Source: Magnetococcales bacterium
Lineage (GTDB): Bacteria; Pseudomonadota; Magnetococcia; Magnetococcales; DC0425bin3
Reading direction: 5' to 3'
DNA: 64,000 bases
NCBI GenBank assembly: GCA_015229045.1
Contig: JADGCJ010000008.1
Coordinates: 1-64,000 of the forward strand
The notes under the pieces are model-generated. The model saw only the letters and a list, made by a program, of their open reading frames with translations, had not been told where the DNA came from and searched no databases. Shown piece after piece: positions 1 through 12,938 of this stretch. Position 1 is the stretch's first letter, and each line of letters starts with the position of its first letter. The translations under genes and the position numbers were made by a program.

Positions 1-183
1 TCGGATAGGCTTGCCTCGTGACTGGGGTTGGAACGGTAGGCACCCAGTGCCGCGTAATGTGAAAGGTAGAAGAATTGTTTCAATCGTGGCAAGATGAGTG
101 GATTAAGGGTGTCTTGGTCCTTCTGGAAACATTCAAGTGGACTCTGACATTCGACGATCCTTCTTGATCAATGAGATGAACGC
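1..183. other. 5' edge of window upstream of leuC
   Basis: A frame on the plus strand stays open from base 2 to a TGA at 95-97 (31 codons, basic). It could be the 3' end of a gene that starts outside the window, but it is too short to identify. Bases 98-183 hold the leuC leader; I see no strong promoter or Shine-Dalgarno. Confidence 0.25.
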
Positions 184-1596
184 ATGAGTGCCAAGACGCT
201 TTTTGCCAAGATATGGGATGCACATCAAATTCGCCAGGATGCGGATGGAACGGCGTTGCTGTACATCGACCGGCATCTGGTCCACGAGGTGACCAGCCCG
301 CAGGCCTTCGCGGGGTTGCGTTTGAACGGGCGGCGCATGCGCCATCCGGAGGCGACCTTTGCCGTGCCGGATCACAATGTGCCGACGCACAATCTGGAGC
401 AGGGGATTCGTGACCCGATCTCGCGCATTCAGGTGGAGACCCTGGAGAAAAATTGCCGCGAATTTGACGTGACCCTGTTTGGCATGGGGGATCTGCGCCA
501 GGGAGTGGTGCATGTCATGGCCCCGGAACAGGGGTTGACCCTGCCTGGCTTCACGCTGGTCTGCGGCGACTCCCATACCGCGACGCATGGGGCGTTTGGT
601 GCCCTGGCCTTTGGCATCGGTACCTCGGAGGTGGAGCATGTCCTGGCCACCCAGACCCTCATGCAGAAAAAACCCCTGACCATGCGCTTGAACATTGAAG
701 GGACGCTGCCGCGTGGCTGTACGGGCAAGGATCTGGTCCTCTATCTGATCGGCAGGATGGGTACGGCGGGGGGGACGGGATATGTCATCGAGTTTGCCGG
801 TTCCGCCATCCGGGAACTCTCCATGGAAGGGCGCATGACTGTCTGCAACATGGCCATCGAGGCCGGGGCACGGGCGGGGATGGTGGCGGTGGATGACAAG
901 ACGATTGCCTACTTGCAGGGGAGACCCTTCGCTCCCAGGGGGGCACAATGGGAACAGGCCGTGGCGTTGTGGAAGGGCCTTGTATCGGATCCGGGTGCCC
1001 GGTTCGATCACGAGATCACCTTTGCTGCGGCGGAGATCCAGCCGCAGGTGAGCTGGGGAACCTCCCCCGAAATGGTGGCGCCGATTCATGGCCGCGTCCC
1101 TGATCCGGCACGGGAGAGCGATCCGGTGCGGCGCGGCGGCATGGAACGCGCCCTGGCCTACATGGGGTTGCAGCCGGGGGTGCCGATCACCGATATTCGC
1201 CCGGACAAGGTGTTTATCGGCTCCTGCACCAATGGACGCATCGAGGATTTGCGCGAGGCGGCGGCGGTGGTGCGGGGCAAAAAAGTGGCTGCGAGCATTC
1301 GTCTGGCCATGGTTGTTCCCGGCTCCGGTCTGGTGAAGCAACAGGCCGAGCTGGAAGGGCTGGATCGCATCTTTACTGCCGCCGGTTTTTCCTGGCGGGC
1401 GCCGGGCTGCTCGATGTGTCTGGCGATGAACGATGATGTCCTGGCCCCTGGCGAACGCTGTGCGGCGACTTCCAATCGCAACTTTGAGGGTCGGCAGGGC
1501 AAGGACGGGCGGACGCATCTGGTCAGCCCGGCCATGGCGGCGGCGAGTGCCATCGCCGGACACTTTGTCGATGTACGCACCTGGACTGGCACATGA
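184..1596 (+). CDS. leuC: 3-isopropylmalate dehydratase large subunit LeuC
   Basis: Large subunit of isopropylmalate isomerase, which converts 2-isopropylmalate to 3-isopropylmalate in leucine synthesis. The 470-residue length is normal for the bacterial LeuC family. The aconitase-type motifs are visible: [12 protein letters not shown] near residue 130, the first cluster cysteine in [12 protein letters not shown] near residue 347, and the paired cysteines in [11 protein letters not shown] near residue 407, which together bind the [4Fe-4S] cluster. The downstream genes leuD and leuB complete the middle of the pathway. The start is ATG at 184; no good ribosome site precedes it. Confidence 0.97.
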   Translation: MSAKTLFAKIWDAHQIRQDADGTALLYIDRHLVHEVTSPQAFAGLRLNGRRMRHPEATFAVPDHNVPTHNLEQGIRDPISRIQVETLEKNCREFDVTLFGMGDLRQGVVHVMAPEQGLTLPGFTLVCGDSHTATHGAFGALAFGIGTSEVEHVLATQTLMQKKPLTMRLNIEGTLPRGCTGKDLVLYLIGRMGTAGGTGYVIEFAGSAIRELSMEGRMTVCNMAIEAGARAGMVAVDDKTIAYLQGRPFAPRGAQWEQAVALWKGLVSDPGARFDHEITFAAAEIQPQVSWGTSPEMVAPIHGRVPDPARESDPVRRGGMERALAYMGLQPGVPITDIRPDKVFIGSCTNGRIEDLREAAAVVRGKKVAASIRLAMVVPGSGLVKQQAELEGLDRIFTAAGFSWRAPGCSMCLAMNDDVLAPGERCAATSNRNFEGRQGKDGRTHLVSPAMAAASAIAGHFVDVRTWTGT

Positions 1597-1601
1597 CCTG
1601 C

Positions 1602-1735
1602 GGTTGAAAAACGACCATGTCGGCACAGAGTTTGTGGTTGAAAAACGACCCATGTTTGAAACGTTTGAAAGACTGGGATGGTCCAGGAAGGGCTGTGCCC
1701 TTCCTGGTGGGGTTTGGGGCGAAGCCCCAATAAGA
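1602..1735. repeat. leuC-leuD spacer: direct repeat and two hairpins
   Basis: GGTTGAAAAACGACC occurs at 1602-1616 and again at 1636-1650. It is followed by a perfect 11-bp stem with a TGT loop (1683-1693 with 1697-1707) and a perfect 7-bp stem with a GAA loop (1714-1720 with 1724-1730). A decayed copy of the two-hairpin part lies after leuB at about 3571-3623. The arrangement looks like an intergenic repeat family rather than a terminator, because no long U tract follows and leuD continues on the same strand. Confidence 0.55.
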
Positions 1736-1800
1736 TCTTTCTACCCAATTTTTTTGTTTGAAATGTCATAGCTTTTTTGAGAGCGATCAGGATCACGACC

Positions 1801-2442
1801 ATGGAACCATTCGTTCGTTTGACGGCACTGGCTGCACCTCTGGACCGGGCCAATGTCGATACCGACGCCATCATTCCCAAGCAGTTCCTGAAATCGATCG
1901 AGCGCACGGGTTTTGGTCCCAATCTGTTCGATGAGTGGCGCTATCTGGATCGGGGCGAACCTGGCCAATCGAGCGTGGGACGCCCCCTCAATCCGGAATT
2001 TATTCTCAACCAGCCGCGTTATCAGGGGGCGAAAATCCTTCTGGCGCGGGACAATTTTGGTTGCGGTTCCAGCCGTGAGCATGCCCCCTGGGCGCTGCTG
2101 GACTATGGTTTTCGCTGCATCGTCGCGCCGAGTTATGCCGACATCTTTTTCAACAACTGCTTCAAGAATGGCATCCTGCCCCTGATTTTGGCTGCGCCTG
2201 TCGTCGATGCCCTTTTTGCGGCGGTGTTGGCGCGTCCCGGTGCCGAGATCACGGTCGATCTGGAGCGGCAGGTGTTGGTGGCGCCCGATGGCCAGGAACA
2301 TGCGTTCGTCGTCGATGCTTTTCGTCGCCATTGCCTCCTCAAGGGGTTGGATGACATCGGCCTGACCTTGGAACATCTACCCGAGATCGAGGCTTTCGAG
2401 GCGCGGCGGCGGCAGGCCGAGCCTTGGGCCATCGCGTCATAG
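1801..2442 (+). CDS. leuD: 3-isopropylmalate dehydratase small subunit LeuD
   Basis: Small (swivel-domain) subunit that pairs with LeuC. The product from ATG 1801 is 213 residues, usual for the family. It shows [14 protein letters not shown] near the N-terminus and the substrate-binding loop [15 protein letters not shown] near residue 85. A TTG at 1777 would add eight residues, but the ATG begins where family members begin. It lies 204 bp after leuC, separated by the hairpin repeat, and 21 bp before leuB. Confidence 0.96.
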   Translation: MEPFVRLTALAAPLDRANVDTDAIIPKQFLKSIERTGFGPNLFDEWRYLDRGEPGQSSVGRPLNPEFILNQPRYQGAKILLARDNFGCGSSREHAPWALLDYGFRCIVAPSYADIFFNNCFKNGILPLILAAPVVDALFAAVLARPGAEITVDLERQVLVAPDGQEHAFVVDAFRRHCLLKGLDDIGLTLEHLPEIEAFEARRRQAEPWAIAS

Positions 2443-2463
2443 CCAGAAAGAGAGCGTCAAAAC

Positions 2464-3543
<1,080 letters not shown>

Positions 3544-3567
3544 ATTGTTTGAAAACCCGGGGTAAGG

Positions 3568-3625
3568 CTTCCAGGGGAGAGGGTGTGCCTTTTCCTCCGG
3601 CGGCGTGTGGGGCAAAGTCACAAGA
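3568..3625. repeat. Decayed copy of the leuC-leuD hairpin repeat
   Basis: The stretch after leuB matches the 1683-1730 element in order: a CCAGG arm, a TGTG loop, a CCTTTTCC arm, then TGTGGGGCAAAG in the place of TTTGGGGCGAAG. Base pairing is partly lost. This is a manual alignment. Confidence 0.4.
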
Positions 3626-3665
3626 GACCCTATCTTCCAATCCTCTCTTTTGAAGGAACGAGTAC

Positions 3666-4685
3666 ATGCGAAACTACAATGTGGCCGTGGTCGGCGCCAC
3701 GGGCAATGTCGGGCGGGAGATGATCCGCATTCTGGAACAGCGCAACTTTCCGGTGGGTCAGGTCCATCTGCTGGCCTCCAGCCGTTCGGTTGGGCTGCGT
3801 TTGCCCTTTCGCGGGCAGGAGCTGCCGGTGCAGGATCTGGCAACCTTTGATTTTCGCCAGGCCCAGATCGGGCTGTTTTCGCCGGGGGCGTCGGTTTCCA
3901 AGGAGTTTGCGCCCAAGGCCGGGGCAGCAGGTTGCGTGGTGATCGACAACACCTCCTTTTTCCGCATGGATTCGGAGGTTCCTCTGGTGGTGCCCGAGGT
4001 CAATCCCCAGGACATCGCTCACTATCGCAAGAGAAACATCATCTCCAACCCCAACTGCTCGACCATCCAGATGGTGGTGGCGTTGAAGCCCATCCATGAT
4101 GCCGCCACCATCAAACGGGTGGTGGTGGTGACCTATCAGGCCGTTTCCGGAGGGGGCAAGGCGGCCATCGACGAACTCGACGGCCAGAACAGGGCGCACT
4201 ATGGCCTTGGACCCGCCGTCCCGCCGAAAAAGATGGCCAAACAGATCGCCTGCAACCTCGTGCCGCAGATCGACTCCTTTCTGGACAATGGCTACACCAA
4301 GGAGGAGATGAAAATGGTCAACGAGACGAAAAAGATTCTCGATCCCAACATTCGCCTGACGGCAACCTGTGTCCGGGTGCCGGTGTTCAACAGCCATTCG
4401 GAAGCGGTCAATGTGGAGACGGAGAAAAAGCTGACCGTGGCCGAGGTGCGGCAGATTCTCGGTCAGGCCCCCGGGGTGAAGGTGGTGGACGAACCGGCCA
4501 AGGCTGGTTTTACGACTCCCTTGGAGGCATCGGGGACGGATTGGACCTATGTGTCGCGCATCCGCGAGGATGAGAGCATTCCTTCGGGTCTGCAACTGTG
4601 GGTGGTGTCGGACAATCTGCGCAAAGGTGCAGCGCTGAACGCCGTGCAAATTGCCGAGGTGTTGATTCGGGACTACCTGGCCTGA
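3666..4685 (+). CDS. asd: Aspartate-semialdehyde dehydrogenase
   Basis: Reduces aspartyl phosphate to aspartate semialdehyde, the branch point to lysine, threonine and methionine. The protein has 339 residues, a normal length. The NADP loop is VGATGNVGREMIRIL at the N-terminus and the catalytic cysteine lies in SNPNCSTIQMV near residue 132. A basic-acidic active-site stretch around RVPVF and the C-terminal SDNLRKGAALNAVQIAE segment also fit. The Shine-Dalgarno-like AAGGAACG precedes the ATG. dapB, also in the lysine pathway, is about 5.5 kb downstream. Confidence 0.97.
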   Translation: MRNYNVAVVGATGNVGREMIRILEQRNFPVGQVHLLASSRSVGLRLPFRGQELPVQDLATFDFRQAQIGLFSPGASVSKEFAPKAGAAGCVVIDNTSFFRMDSEVPLVVPEVNPQDIAHYRKRNIISNPNCSTIQMVVALKPIHDAATIKRVVVVTYQAVSGGGKAAIDELDGQNRAHYGLGPAVPPKKMAKQIACNLVPQIDSFLDNGYTKEEMKMVNETKKILDPNIRLTATCVRVPVFNSHSEAVNVETEKKLTVAEVRQILGQAPGVKVVDEPAKAGFTTPLEASGTDWTYVSRIREDESIPSGLQLWVVSDNLRKGAALNAVQIAEVLIRDYLA

Positions 4686-4716
4686 GAGGGTGTCTTAATT
4701 GCCTGCTGTCATTGTC

Positions 4717-4746
4717 CGATCCCTTTCCTGAACGGGAGAGGGATCG
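4717..4746. terminator. Inverted repeat after asd
   Basis: CGATCCCTTTCC (4717-4728) pairs with GGGAGAGGGATCG (4734-4746) around a five-base loop, with one imperfection. It sits 30 bp after the asd stop and just before the hrcA promoter. No clean U tract follows, so its action as an intrinsic terminator is uncertain. Confidence 0.4.
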
Positions 4747-4755
4747 TGTTGTGCT

Positions 4756-4784
4756 TTGACAGGGGTGGAACGAGGTTATATCCT
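4756..4784 (+). promoter_or_regulatory. Sigma70-type promoter for hrcA
   Basis: TTGACA at 4756-4761, a 17-bp spacer, and TATCCT at 4779-4784, about 100 bp before the hrcA start. I looked for a CIRCE operator (TTAGCACTC with its inverted half) around it and found none. Confidence 0.55.
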
Positions 4785-4884
4785 CTTTCTGTCGGAGAGG
4801 TGAGGTTCGCTGGAGCGGGGGAGGTTCTTTCGTTGCAGTCGTTTGTTGGCGCTTGAATGATTTTGATCCCACAGTGTTCCCGAA

Positions 4885-5961
4885 ATGTTGACCCAACGTC
4901 ATGGCACCATTCTCAAACTGGTTGTAGAGGCGCACATTGCTCGCGGTGGGGCTGTGGGGTCGCAGAGCCTCCGCGATCAGGCGCACCTGAACCTTTCCAC
5001 GGCCACGATCCGCAACGCCATGTCGGAACTGGAAGTGATGGGCTACCTGACGCAGCCGCATACGTCGGCAGGACGGATTCCGACCGACCGGGGCTATCGT
5101 TTTTATGTGGACGCCTTGCTGGAACGCGATCCGCTTGGCACAGGCACCAAAAGCCGCATCCTCGAAGCCTGTGAAAAAGGGGGCAACGATCTGCCAACCA
5201 CCTTGAACCAGATCAGCAAAGAGGTGGCCACCCTGACGCACCAGGCCTGTCTTGTCCTGCCGCCGGACATGAAAAATGCCATTCTGGAACGCATCCATTT
5301 TATTCGCCTGGAAGGACGCAGCGGGTTGCGGGGGAGCAAAGTTCTGGCCTTGCTGGTCTCCCACTCCGGGCAGCTCCAGAATCGTATCCTGAACCTGGAG
5401 GAGTCGTACGCGCAAAAAGAGCTGGACGCTTTCGGACGCTCCCTGAGTCGGCGCATGAAGGGCCTTACCCTGAAAGAGGTGCGACAACAGCTCGAAGAGG
5501 AGGTGGCCAGCGGCGAACAGCACTATCGCGATCTGCAAAAAAAGCTGCTCGAAGGGGCGGTGGGGTCGTGGTCTGGAGGGATGGGGCTTATCGTCAACGG
5601 ACACCTGAACCTGTTGACCCCGGATGACTTGGCGGGTTCGGGCCGCCTCCTGGATGTGCTGGCGGAGATCGAGGAGAAAAAAAAATATATCGGGTTGCTG
5701 GATCATTGCCTGCGCACCAAAGGCGTACAACTCTTCATCGGCGCAGAGTCGGAGCTGAGTCGGGAAGGGGGGTGTGCCATGGTGGCTTGCAAGTTCAGCG
5801 GACCCGAAAATCAGTTATCCGGAACCCTGGGGGTGTTGGGGCCGACCCGGCTGGATTATTCTTATGTCATTCCTTTGGTGGAATTTACGGTTTTGGCTTT
5901 GAGCGGCCTCTTGTCGTCCGGGGTGACGCCGATGGAGATGGTCGATTTTCAGGAGCCTTGA
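4885..5961 (+). CDS. hrcA: Heat-inducible transcription repressor HrcA
   Basis: Repressor of class I heat-shock genes, which binds CIRCE operators with help from GroEL. The 358 residues show an N-terminal winged helix (LTQRHGTILKLVVEAHI, then GAVGSQSLRD and ATIRNAMSELEVMGYL) followed by the signature TSAGRIPTDRGYRFYVD near residues 60-75 and the GAF-like C-terminal domain ending GVTPMEMVDF. grpE follows 49 bp downstream. No CIRCE site is visible before hrcA, grpE or dnaK, so its operator may be elsewhere, for example at groESL. Confidence 0.95.
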   Translation: MLTQRHGTILKLVVEAHIARGGAVGSQSLRDQAHLNLSTATIRNAMSELEVMGYLTQPHTSAGRIPTDRGYRFYVDALLERDPLGTGTKSRILEACEKGGNDLPTTLNQISKEVATLTHQACLVLPPDMKNAILERIHFIRLEGRSGLRGSKVLALLVSHSGQLQNRILNLEESYAQKELDAFGRSLSRRMKGLTLKEVRQQLEEEVASGEQHYRDLQKKLLEGAVGSWSGGMGLIVNGHLNLLTPDDLAGSGRLLDVLAEIEEKKKYIGLLDHCLRTKGVQLFIGAESELSREGGCAMVACKFSGPENQLSGTLGVLGPTRLDYSYVIPLVEFTVLALSGLLSSGVTPMEMVDFQEP

Positions 5962-6010
5962 TGAATCTTGAATGGAAATTTTGCAAGCTGGCAGGAGGGA
6001 TTTCTCAGTC

Positions 6011-6625
6011 ATGAATGGCACAAGTGACGAAGCAAGTGGGACTCGCCACGAACCCATGCCCGATTCGCCCGAGCCGATTGGTGATTCGCTACCGGAACAG
6101 GGGGATGAGGTGGTGGCCGAACCGGAAGTGGATGCCGCTCCGAAAATTGGTCCCGAGGAGCAGATTCGGGTTTTGGAAGAGAAGGTGGAGGAGTGGCGGT
6201 TGGCCTATCTGCGTGCCATGGCTGATATGGACAATCTGCGCAAACGCACGGCGCGGGAGATGGACTCCACCCGCAAATATGCGTTGGAGGTGTTTGCCAA
6301 GGATCTGTTGCTGGTTGCCGACAATCTGGATCGTGCCCTGAGCGCTTTGGAGGGGAGTGCCGCCGGAGAAGAGGTCGCTCCCGGCGTGAAAGGCCTGCTC
6401 GATGGGGTGACCCTGGTGCGGACGGAGCTGTTGCGTACCTTCAACAAGCATGGCGTGACCCGGATTGACTCCTTGCAGCAACCGTTTGACCCCAATCAAC
6501 ATCAGGCCATGATCCAGGTGACCAAGGAGGGCGTACCTCCGGGTACCGTCGTGCAGGAGTTTCAGGCCGGCTATTTGTTGAGCCAGCGTCTGTTGCGACC
6601 GGCCCTGGTGGCCGTGACCCAGTGA
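6011..6625 (+). CDS. grpE: Nucleotide exchange factor GrpE
   Basis: Co-chaperone that releases ADP from DnaK. It has 204 residues from the ATG at 6011, chosen because AGGAGG lies at 5992-5997; an upstream in-frame start at 5972 lacks such a site. An acidic N-terminal region is followed by the long helix starting at EEQIRVLEEKVEEWRLAYLR, the conserved ADMDNLRKRTARE, and the C-terminal beta domain with FDPNQHQAM and GTVVQEFQAGYLL. It lies in the order hrcA-grpE-dnaK-dnaJ typical of many bacteria. Confidence 0.96.
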   Translation: MNGTSDEASGTRHEPMPDSPEPIGDSLPEQGDEVVAEPEVDAAPKIGPEEQIRVLEEKVEEWRLAYLRAMADMDNLRKRTAREMDSTRKYALEVFAKDLLLVADNLDRALSALEGSAAGEEVAPGVKGLLDGVTLVRTELLRTFNKHGVTRIDSLQQPFDPNQHQAMIQVTKEGVPPGTVVQEFQAGYLLSQRLLRPALVAVTQ

Positions 6626-6881
6626 ACGGTGCGCTTGAGGGGCGAACCCCTTTGCCGGGTCTCCTCAGGAGGGGAGAGATCTTTCGCCTGAAGGGTGTGA
6701 TACCCGTTTGCAGTCGATGCGGGGACGAGGCAGCAAGGAGAAGGCGACGAGACAGTACGTGTTGGTACGGTGAGGAGCTGACGACGCAGCTAACGAAGTT
6801 ACCGCGATGAATGCAAATGGGTATGAAGCGGCGCGGGGGGAGGGAAACAGGGAACAAAGAAGGGAAAAAGCACGGAACGGG
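6626..6881. other. grpE-dnaK spacer carrying an interspersed repeat
   Basis: No gene is seen. Bases 6700-6755 match 58569-58624 at about 47 of 56 positions, and the following 6751-6775 resembles the minus strand of 38848-38911. The stretch is purine-rich (GAGG, GACG and AAGG runs) on this strand, and the reading frames across it are low in hydrophobic residues. Confidence 0.5.
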
Positions 6882-6911
6882 CTTGACAGGAACCAGGGTC
6901 GTTTCCATATC
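6882..6911 (+). promoter_or_regulatory. Candidate heat-shock promoter for dnaK
   Basis: CTTGACA at 6882-6888 and CCATATC at 6905-6911 with a 16-bp spacer resemble the sigma32 pattern of proteobacteria (CTTG, then CC-AT-T); a sigma70 reading TTGACA, 17 bp, CATATC is equally possible. It is about 90 bp upstream of dnaK. Confidence 0.4.
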
Positions 6912-6998
6912 AATGCTTGACGGTGCATGCCCGGATGGTGTTGGGGTGCGTCGGTATCCCAGGTGGGTAAGGAAGCAGATAAGAGAGGAATTTTGGAT

Positions 6999-8924
<1,926 letters not shown>

Positions 8925-8944
8925 TTCCTACGGAATGACCACCG

Positions 8945-10105
8945 ATGCCCAAGGATTATTACGATACCCTCGGTGTTGCCCGCAGCTCGGCTGCGGAGGA
9001 CATCAAAAAAGCCTACCGCAAACTGGCGATGGAGCTGCACCCGGATCGCAATCCGGGTAACAAGGAGGCCGAAGCCCGGTTCAAGGAGATCAACGAGGCC
9101 TATGATGTCCTGAAGGACACCAAAAAGCGCTCCATCTATGACCAGTTTGGCCATGCCGGTCTGGGGCAGGGCGTTGGTGGTGGGCATCCGGGTGGCTTTC
9201 CCGGCGATGGGTCAGGTTACAGCGGCTTCGGGGATATCTTCGAGGAGTTTTTCGGGGATATCTTCGGGGCTGGCGGCGGGCGGGGTCGGGGTGGCGGTGG
9301 TCGCTCCGCGACGCAGCGCGGCGAGGATTTTCGCTACGACCTCGCCGTCAGTCTGGAAAATGTCATGGAAGGGTCCGAGGAGCGTCTGCGCATCCCGGCC
9401 ATCGTCGCTTGCGATACATGCGGGGGCAGTGGTTCCCAGGCTGGTTCCGGTCCGGAGAGTTGTGGGGTTTGTGGCGGCTCGGGACAGCTGCGGACCCAGC
9501 AGGGGTTTTTCTCCATCGCCCGTCCCTGCGGGGCGTGTCATGGTCGCGGCTCGGTCATTCGCAATCCCTGCCCCGAGTGCCATGGACAGGGACGCAAACG
9601 CTCCGAGAAAAATTTGACGGTCAAGATTCCTCCGGGTGTGGAGACCGGGACGCGTATCCGGCTCTCCGGCGAAGGGGGGGCAGGCCAGAACAATGGCCCG
9701 GCCGGCGATCTTTATATCGTCATCGAAGTGACCAAACACCCCATCTTTGAACGGTTCAACGCCGATTTGCTCTGCCAGGTGCCGATCACCTTTCCCCAGG
9801 CAGCCTTGGGGGGTAAGATCGAGGTGCCGACCTTGAAGGGGCGTTCCCGCGTCACGCTGCCGCCAGGCAGTCAGACCGGAAAACGGTTTGTTCTCAAGGG
9901 CAAGGGGTTGCCGCATCTCAATCGTCCCGGACTTTTCGGCGACCTCGTGGTGGAGGTCCAGGTCGAGACCCCGGTCAATCTGAACAAAAAACAGCGCGAC
10001 TTGATGGAAGAGTTTGCCCGCTGTTCCGGGCAGGATTGCCAGCCTGAGTCCAACTCCTTTCTCAACCGGGTCAAGGAGTTTTTGGATAAAAAGATTTCCG
10101 CCTGA
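8945..10105 (+). CDS. dnaJ: Chaperone protein DnaJ
   Basis: J-domain co-chaperone that stimulates DnaK ATPase. The 386 residues include the J domain with HPD at residues 33-35, a Gly/Phe-rich region rich in GGG and GFGD, and four zinc-finger repeats ([32 protein letters not shown], about residues 155-220). The C-terminal client-binding domain follows. The gene is 20 bp behind dnaK and the two are surely co-transcribed. Confidence 0.98.
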   Translation: MPKDYYDTLGVARSSAAEDIKKAYRKLAMELHPDRNPGNKEAEARFKEINEAYDVLKDTKKRSIYDQFGHAGLGQGVGGGHPGGFPGDGSGYSGFGDIFEEFFGDIFGAGGGRGRGGGGRSATQRGEDFRYDLAVSLENVMEGSEERLRIPAIVACDTCGGSGSQAGSGPESCGVCGGSGQLRTQQGFFSIARPCGACHGRGSVIRNPCPECHGQGRKRSEKNLTVKIPPGVETGTRIRLSGEGGAGQNNGPAGDLYIVIEVTKHPIFERFNADLLCQVPITFPQAALGGKIEVPTLKGRSRVTLPPGSQTGKRFVLKGKGLPHLNRPGLFGDLVVEVQVETPVNLNKKQRDLMEEFARCSGQDCQPESNSFLNRVKEFLDKKISA

Positions 10106-10990
<885 letters not shown>

Positions 10991-11028
10991 CCACCTGCCT
11001 TGCTGCACCATAGAGGGGATTTCTGGCC

Positions 11029-11391
11029 ATGGAACGTATTGAAGTCGCCAAAATCAAGCCCGGACAAAACTTGACCCTGGAGTTCGGTAACCGGGAGGCG
11101 GTGCTGACCAAACTGGAGGAACCGAAAAAATTCAAGGTGGAGGAGTGGTTTCCGGAAGAGAGAGAGTTCTATATCCTTGACGAGGTCATCGAGGAGGACG
11201 CACCGCTGCATTACAGCATGGAGCCGGTTGCCCTCTCCCTGGAAGATGCCCTGGCTGACGATCGGCTTAATTTTGGTTTGCATAAAAAGATCAAAGATTT
11301 CATGGGTCGGCCCGTCGGCAGCATCGAGATGGAGGAAGAAGAGGAAGACGCAGAGTCCAGCGCCGAGGAAGCGGCAGCTGACAAGAATTGA
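11029..11391 (+). CDS. Small acidic protein of unknown function
   Basis: 120 residues with a purine-rich ribosome site (AGAGGGG). I do not recognise a family. It begins with a short compact-looking region (MERIEVAKIKPGQNLTLEFG), is rich in Lys and Glu, and ends in a Glu/Asp/Ala tail (EEEEEDAESSAEEA) that is probably disordered. There is no signal peptide or membrane segment. It lies 38 bp after dapB and 84 bp before the CBS gene, all on the plus strand. Confidence 0.75.
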   Translation: MERIEVAKIKPGQNLTLEFGNREAVLTKLEEPKKFKVEEWFPEEREFYILDEVIEEDAPLHYSMEPVALSLEDALADDRLNFGLHKKIKDFMGRPVGSIEMEEEEEDAESSAEEAAADKN

Positions 11392-11475
11392 ATGGAGTAC
11401 CACCTCAGGGTGTATGCTGGCGCCCATGGTTGATGACGCCTGGGTTCCGGATGACCAACAGGAGGAGAGAACGTC

Positions 11476-11928
11476 ATGACGATGCACACTGAAACTGTCG
11501 CCGATATCCTCAAGACGAAGGGCAGCGAGGTGGTTTGTACGACCCCTGAAGCGACGTTGGCGGATGTCTGCGGGCTGCTGACCAGCAAGGGTGTCGGGGC
11601 TGCCCTGGTGAAGGATCGGCAGGGTGCGGTTGTCGGTGTGATCTCGGAGCGGGATATTGTCCGTGGCATCGCCAATCTCGGGTTGAACGTCCTGTGCCAG
11701 ACGGTCGATGGCCTGATGACCCGTAAACTGGTGGTGTGTCGTCTCGACACCCCGGTCGATGCCGTGTTGAGCAGTATGACAGGCAACCGTTTTCGGCATT
11801 TGCCGGTGATGGATGGCGACCAGCTGTTGGGTATCGTCAGTATTGGCGACGCCGTGAAGTATCGCCTGGCCGAGCTGGAATACGAGGCCAAGTTTATGCG
11901 AGATTACATTCAGGGTACTTCCCGCTGA
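11476..11928 (+). CDS. CBS-domain pair protein
   Basis: 150 residues forming one CBS pair (Bateman module): the first repeat is near residues 10-70 with GAALVKDRQGAVVGVISERDIVRGIA, the second near 78-140 with FRHLPVMDGDQLLGIVSIGDAVKYRL. Such stand-alone pairs usually bind adenine nucleotides and regulate a partner. No partner is fused or obvious. AGGAGGAGAG at 11459-11468 supports the ATG at 11476. Confidence 0.9.
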   Translation: MTMHTETVADILKTKGSEVVCTTPEATLADVCGLLTSKGVGAALVKDRQGAVVGVISERDIVRGIANLGLNVLCQTVDGLMTRKLVVCRLDTPVDAVLSSMTGNRFRHLPVMDGDQLLGIVSIGDAVKYRLAELEYEAKFMRDYIQGTSR

Positions 11929-12050
11929 CTTTTATGTGAAAAAAAATCTTCTCTCTACCCGTCCTCCGATCAGGGAGGGGGCGTTGCACGGTCTTCAGGG
12001 GTTGGTCTGGGGCGAGGGGTCGTGAGTGGTGGCCAGCCGTTGGAGTGACC

Positions 12051-12938
12051 ATGAACGGATGTGAATGTTTGCGCGCATTGTTGGAGCGACCCGGATTCTT
12101 GTTTGGTCCCGGGGTGTATGATTGTCTCAGTGCCAAGGTTGCTGAACAGAGTGGCTGCGAGTTGATCTTTTCCAGTGGTTTTGGCATTGCTGCCGCGACT
12201 CTGGGTTTGCCGGATATAGGCCTGATCACTGGCACGGAGATGCTGCAGGCGGCGGGACACATTGCGGCAGCGGTGCGCATTCCCCTGATCGCCGATATGG
12301 ATACCGGCTATGGCAATCCCCTGAATGTGATCCGGACTGTGACCTCCGCCAGGCAGCTTGGCGTCGCCGGTGTCATCCTGGAGGATCAGGAATGGCCGAA
12401 ACGGTGTGGTCATATGAGCGGCAAGCGTATCATCTCTCTGGAAGAGCATGTGGAGAAGATTCGGGCGGCGGTTCATGCGCGGGAGGAGGGGGGTGCCGGG
12501 GGGGGTGCCAGGGAGGGTGATATCGTCATCGTCGCTCGGACCGATGCCCGGGCCATCGAAGGGCTGGATGCGGCCATTCGGCGCGGGCAGCGTTATCGGG
12601 AGGCCGGAGCGGATATGATTTTTGTCGAAGCCCCCGAGTCCGCAGAAGAGCTGCGCACCATCGCCAAAGAGTTGGCTGGTGTGCCGCTTATGGTCAATCT
12701 TGTCGAGGGGGGACGCACCCCGAACCTGCCATTTCAAGAATTGGCAGCGATGGGGTTCAAGCTGGGCGTGTCGCCCTTGTCGGCCCTGTTCGAGGCGACG
12801 GCGGCCATGCAGAAGTGCTTCCTCACGATGCGGGAAGAGGGTACGGTCGGTACGCGGGCGGTCGACTTTGACGCTTTCAAGGAGATTGTCGCCACGGAGC
12901 GTTTTTATGCTCTGGAGAGGCGGTTCACTTCACCATAA
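12051..12938 (+). CDS. Isocitrate lyase / PEP mutase family enzyme
   Basis: 295 residues from ATG 12051 (GTG 12045 is an alternative). The TIM-barrel motifs of the family are clear: the metal-site DMDTGYGNPLNV near residue 83, EDQEWPKRCGHMSGKR near residue 112, which contains the lyase-type KRCGH, and VARTDARAIEG near residue 160. This fits oxaloacetate decarboxylase, 2,3-dimethylmalate lyase or methylisocitrate lyase types. No prp genes lie nearby, so the substrate cannot be told. Its end overlaps the end of the convergent PilZ gene by 14 bp. Confidence 0.88.
   Translation: MNGCECLRALLERPGFLFGPGVYDCLSAKVAEQSGCELIFSSGFGIAAATLGLPDIGLITGTEMLQAAGHIAAAVRIPLIADMDTGYGNPLNVIRTVTSARQLGVAGVILEDQEWPKRCGHMSGKRIISLEEHVEKIRAAVHAREEGGAGGGAREGDIVIVARTDARAIEGLDAAIRRGQRYREAGADMIFVEAPESAEELRTIAKELAGVPLMVNLVEGGRTPNLPFQELAAMGFKLGVSPLSALFEATAAMQKCFLTMREEGTVGTRAVDFDAFKEIVATERFYALERRFTSP

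Noticed and set aside
133..1653. Long minus-strand open frame across leuC
   Set aside because: It is the complement of a GC-rich coding gene; residues are Arg/His/Pro-biased and no family fits.
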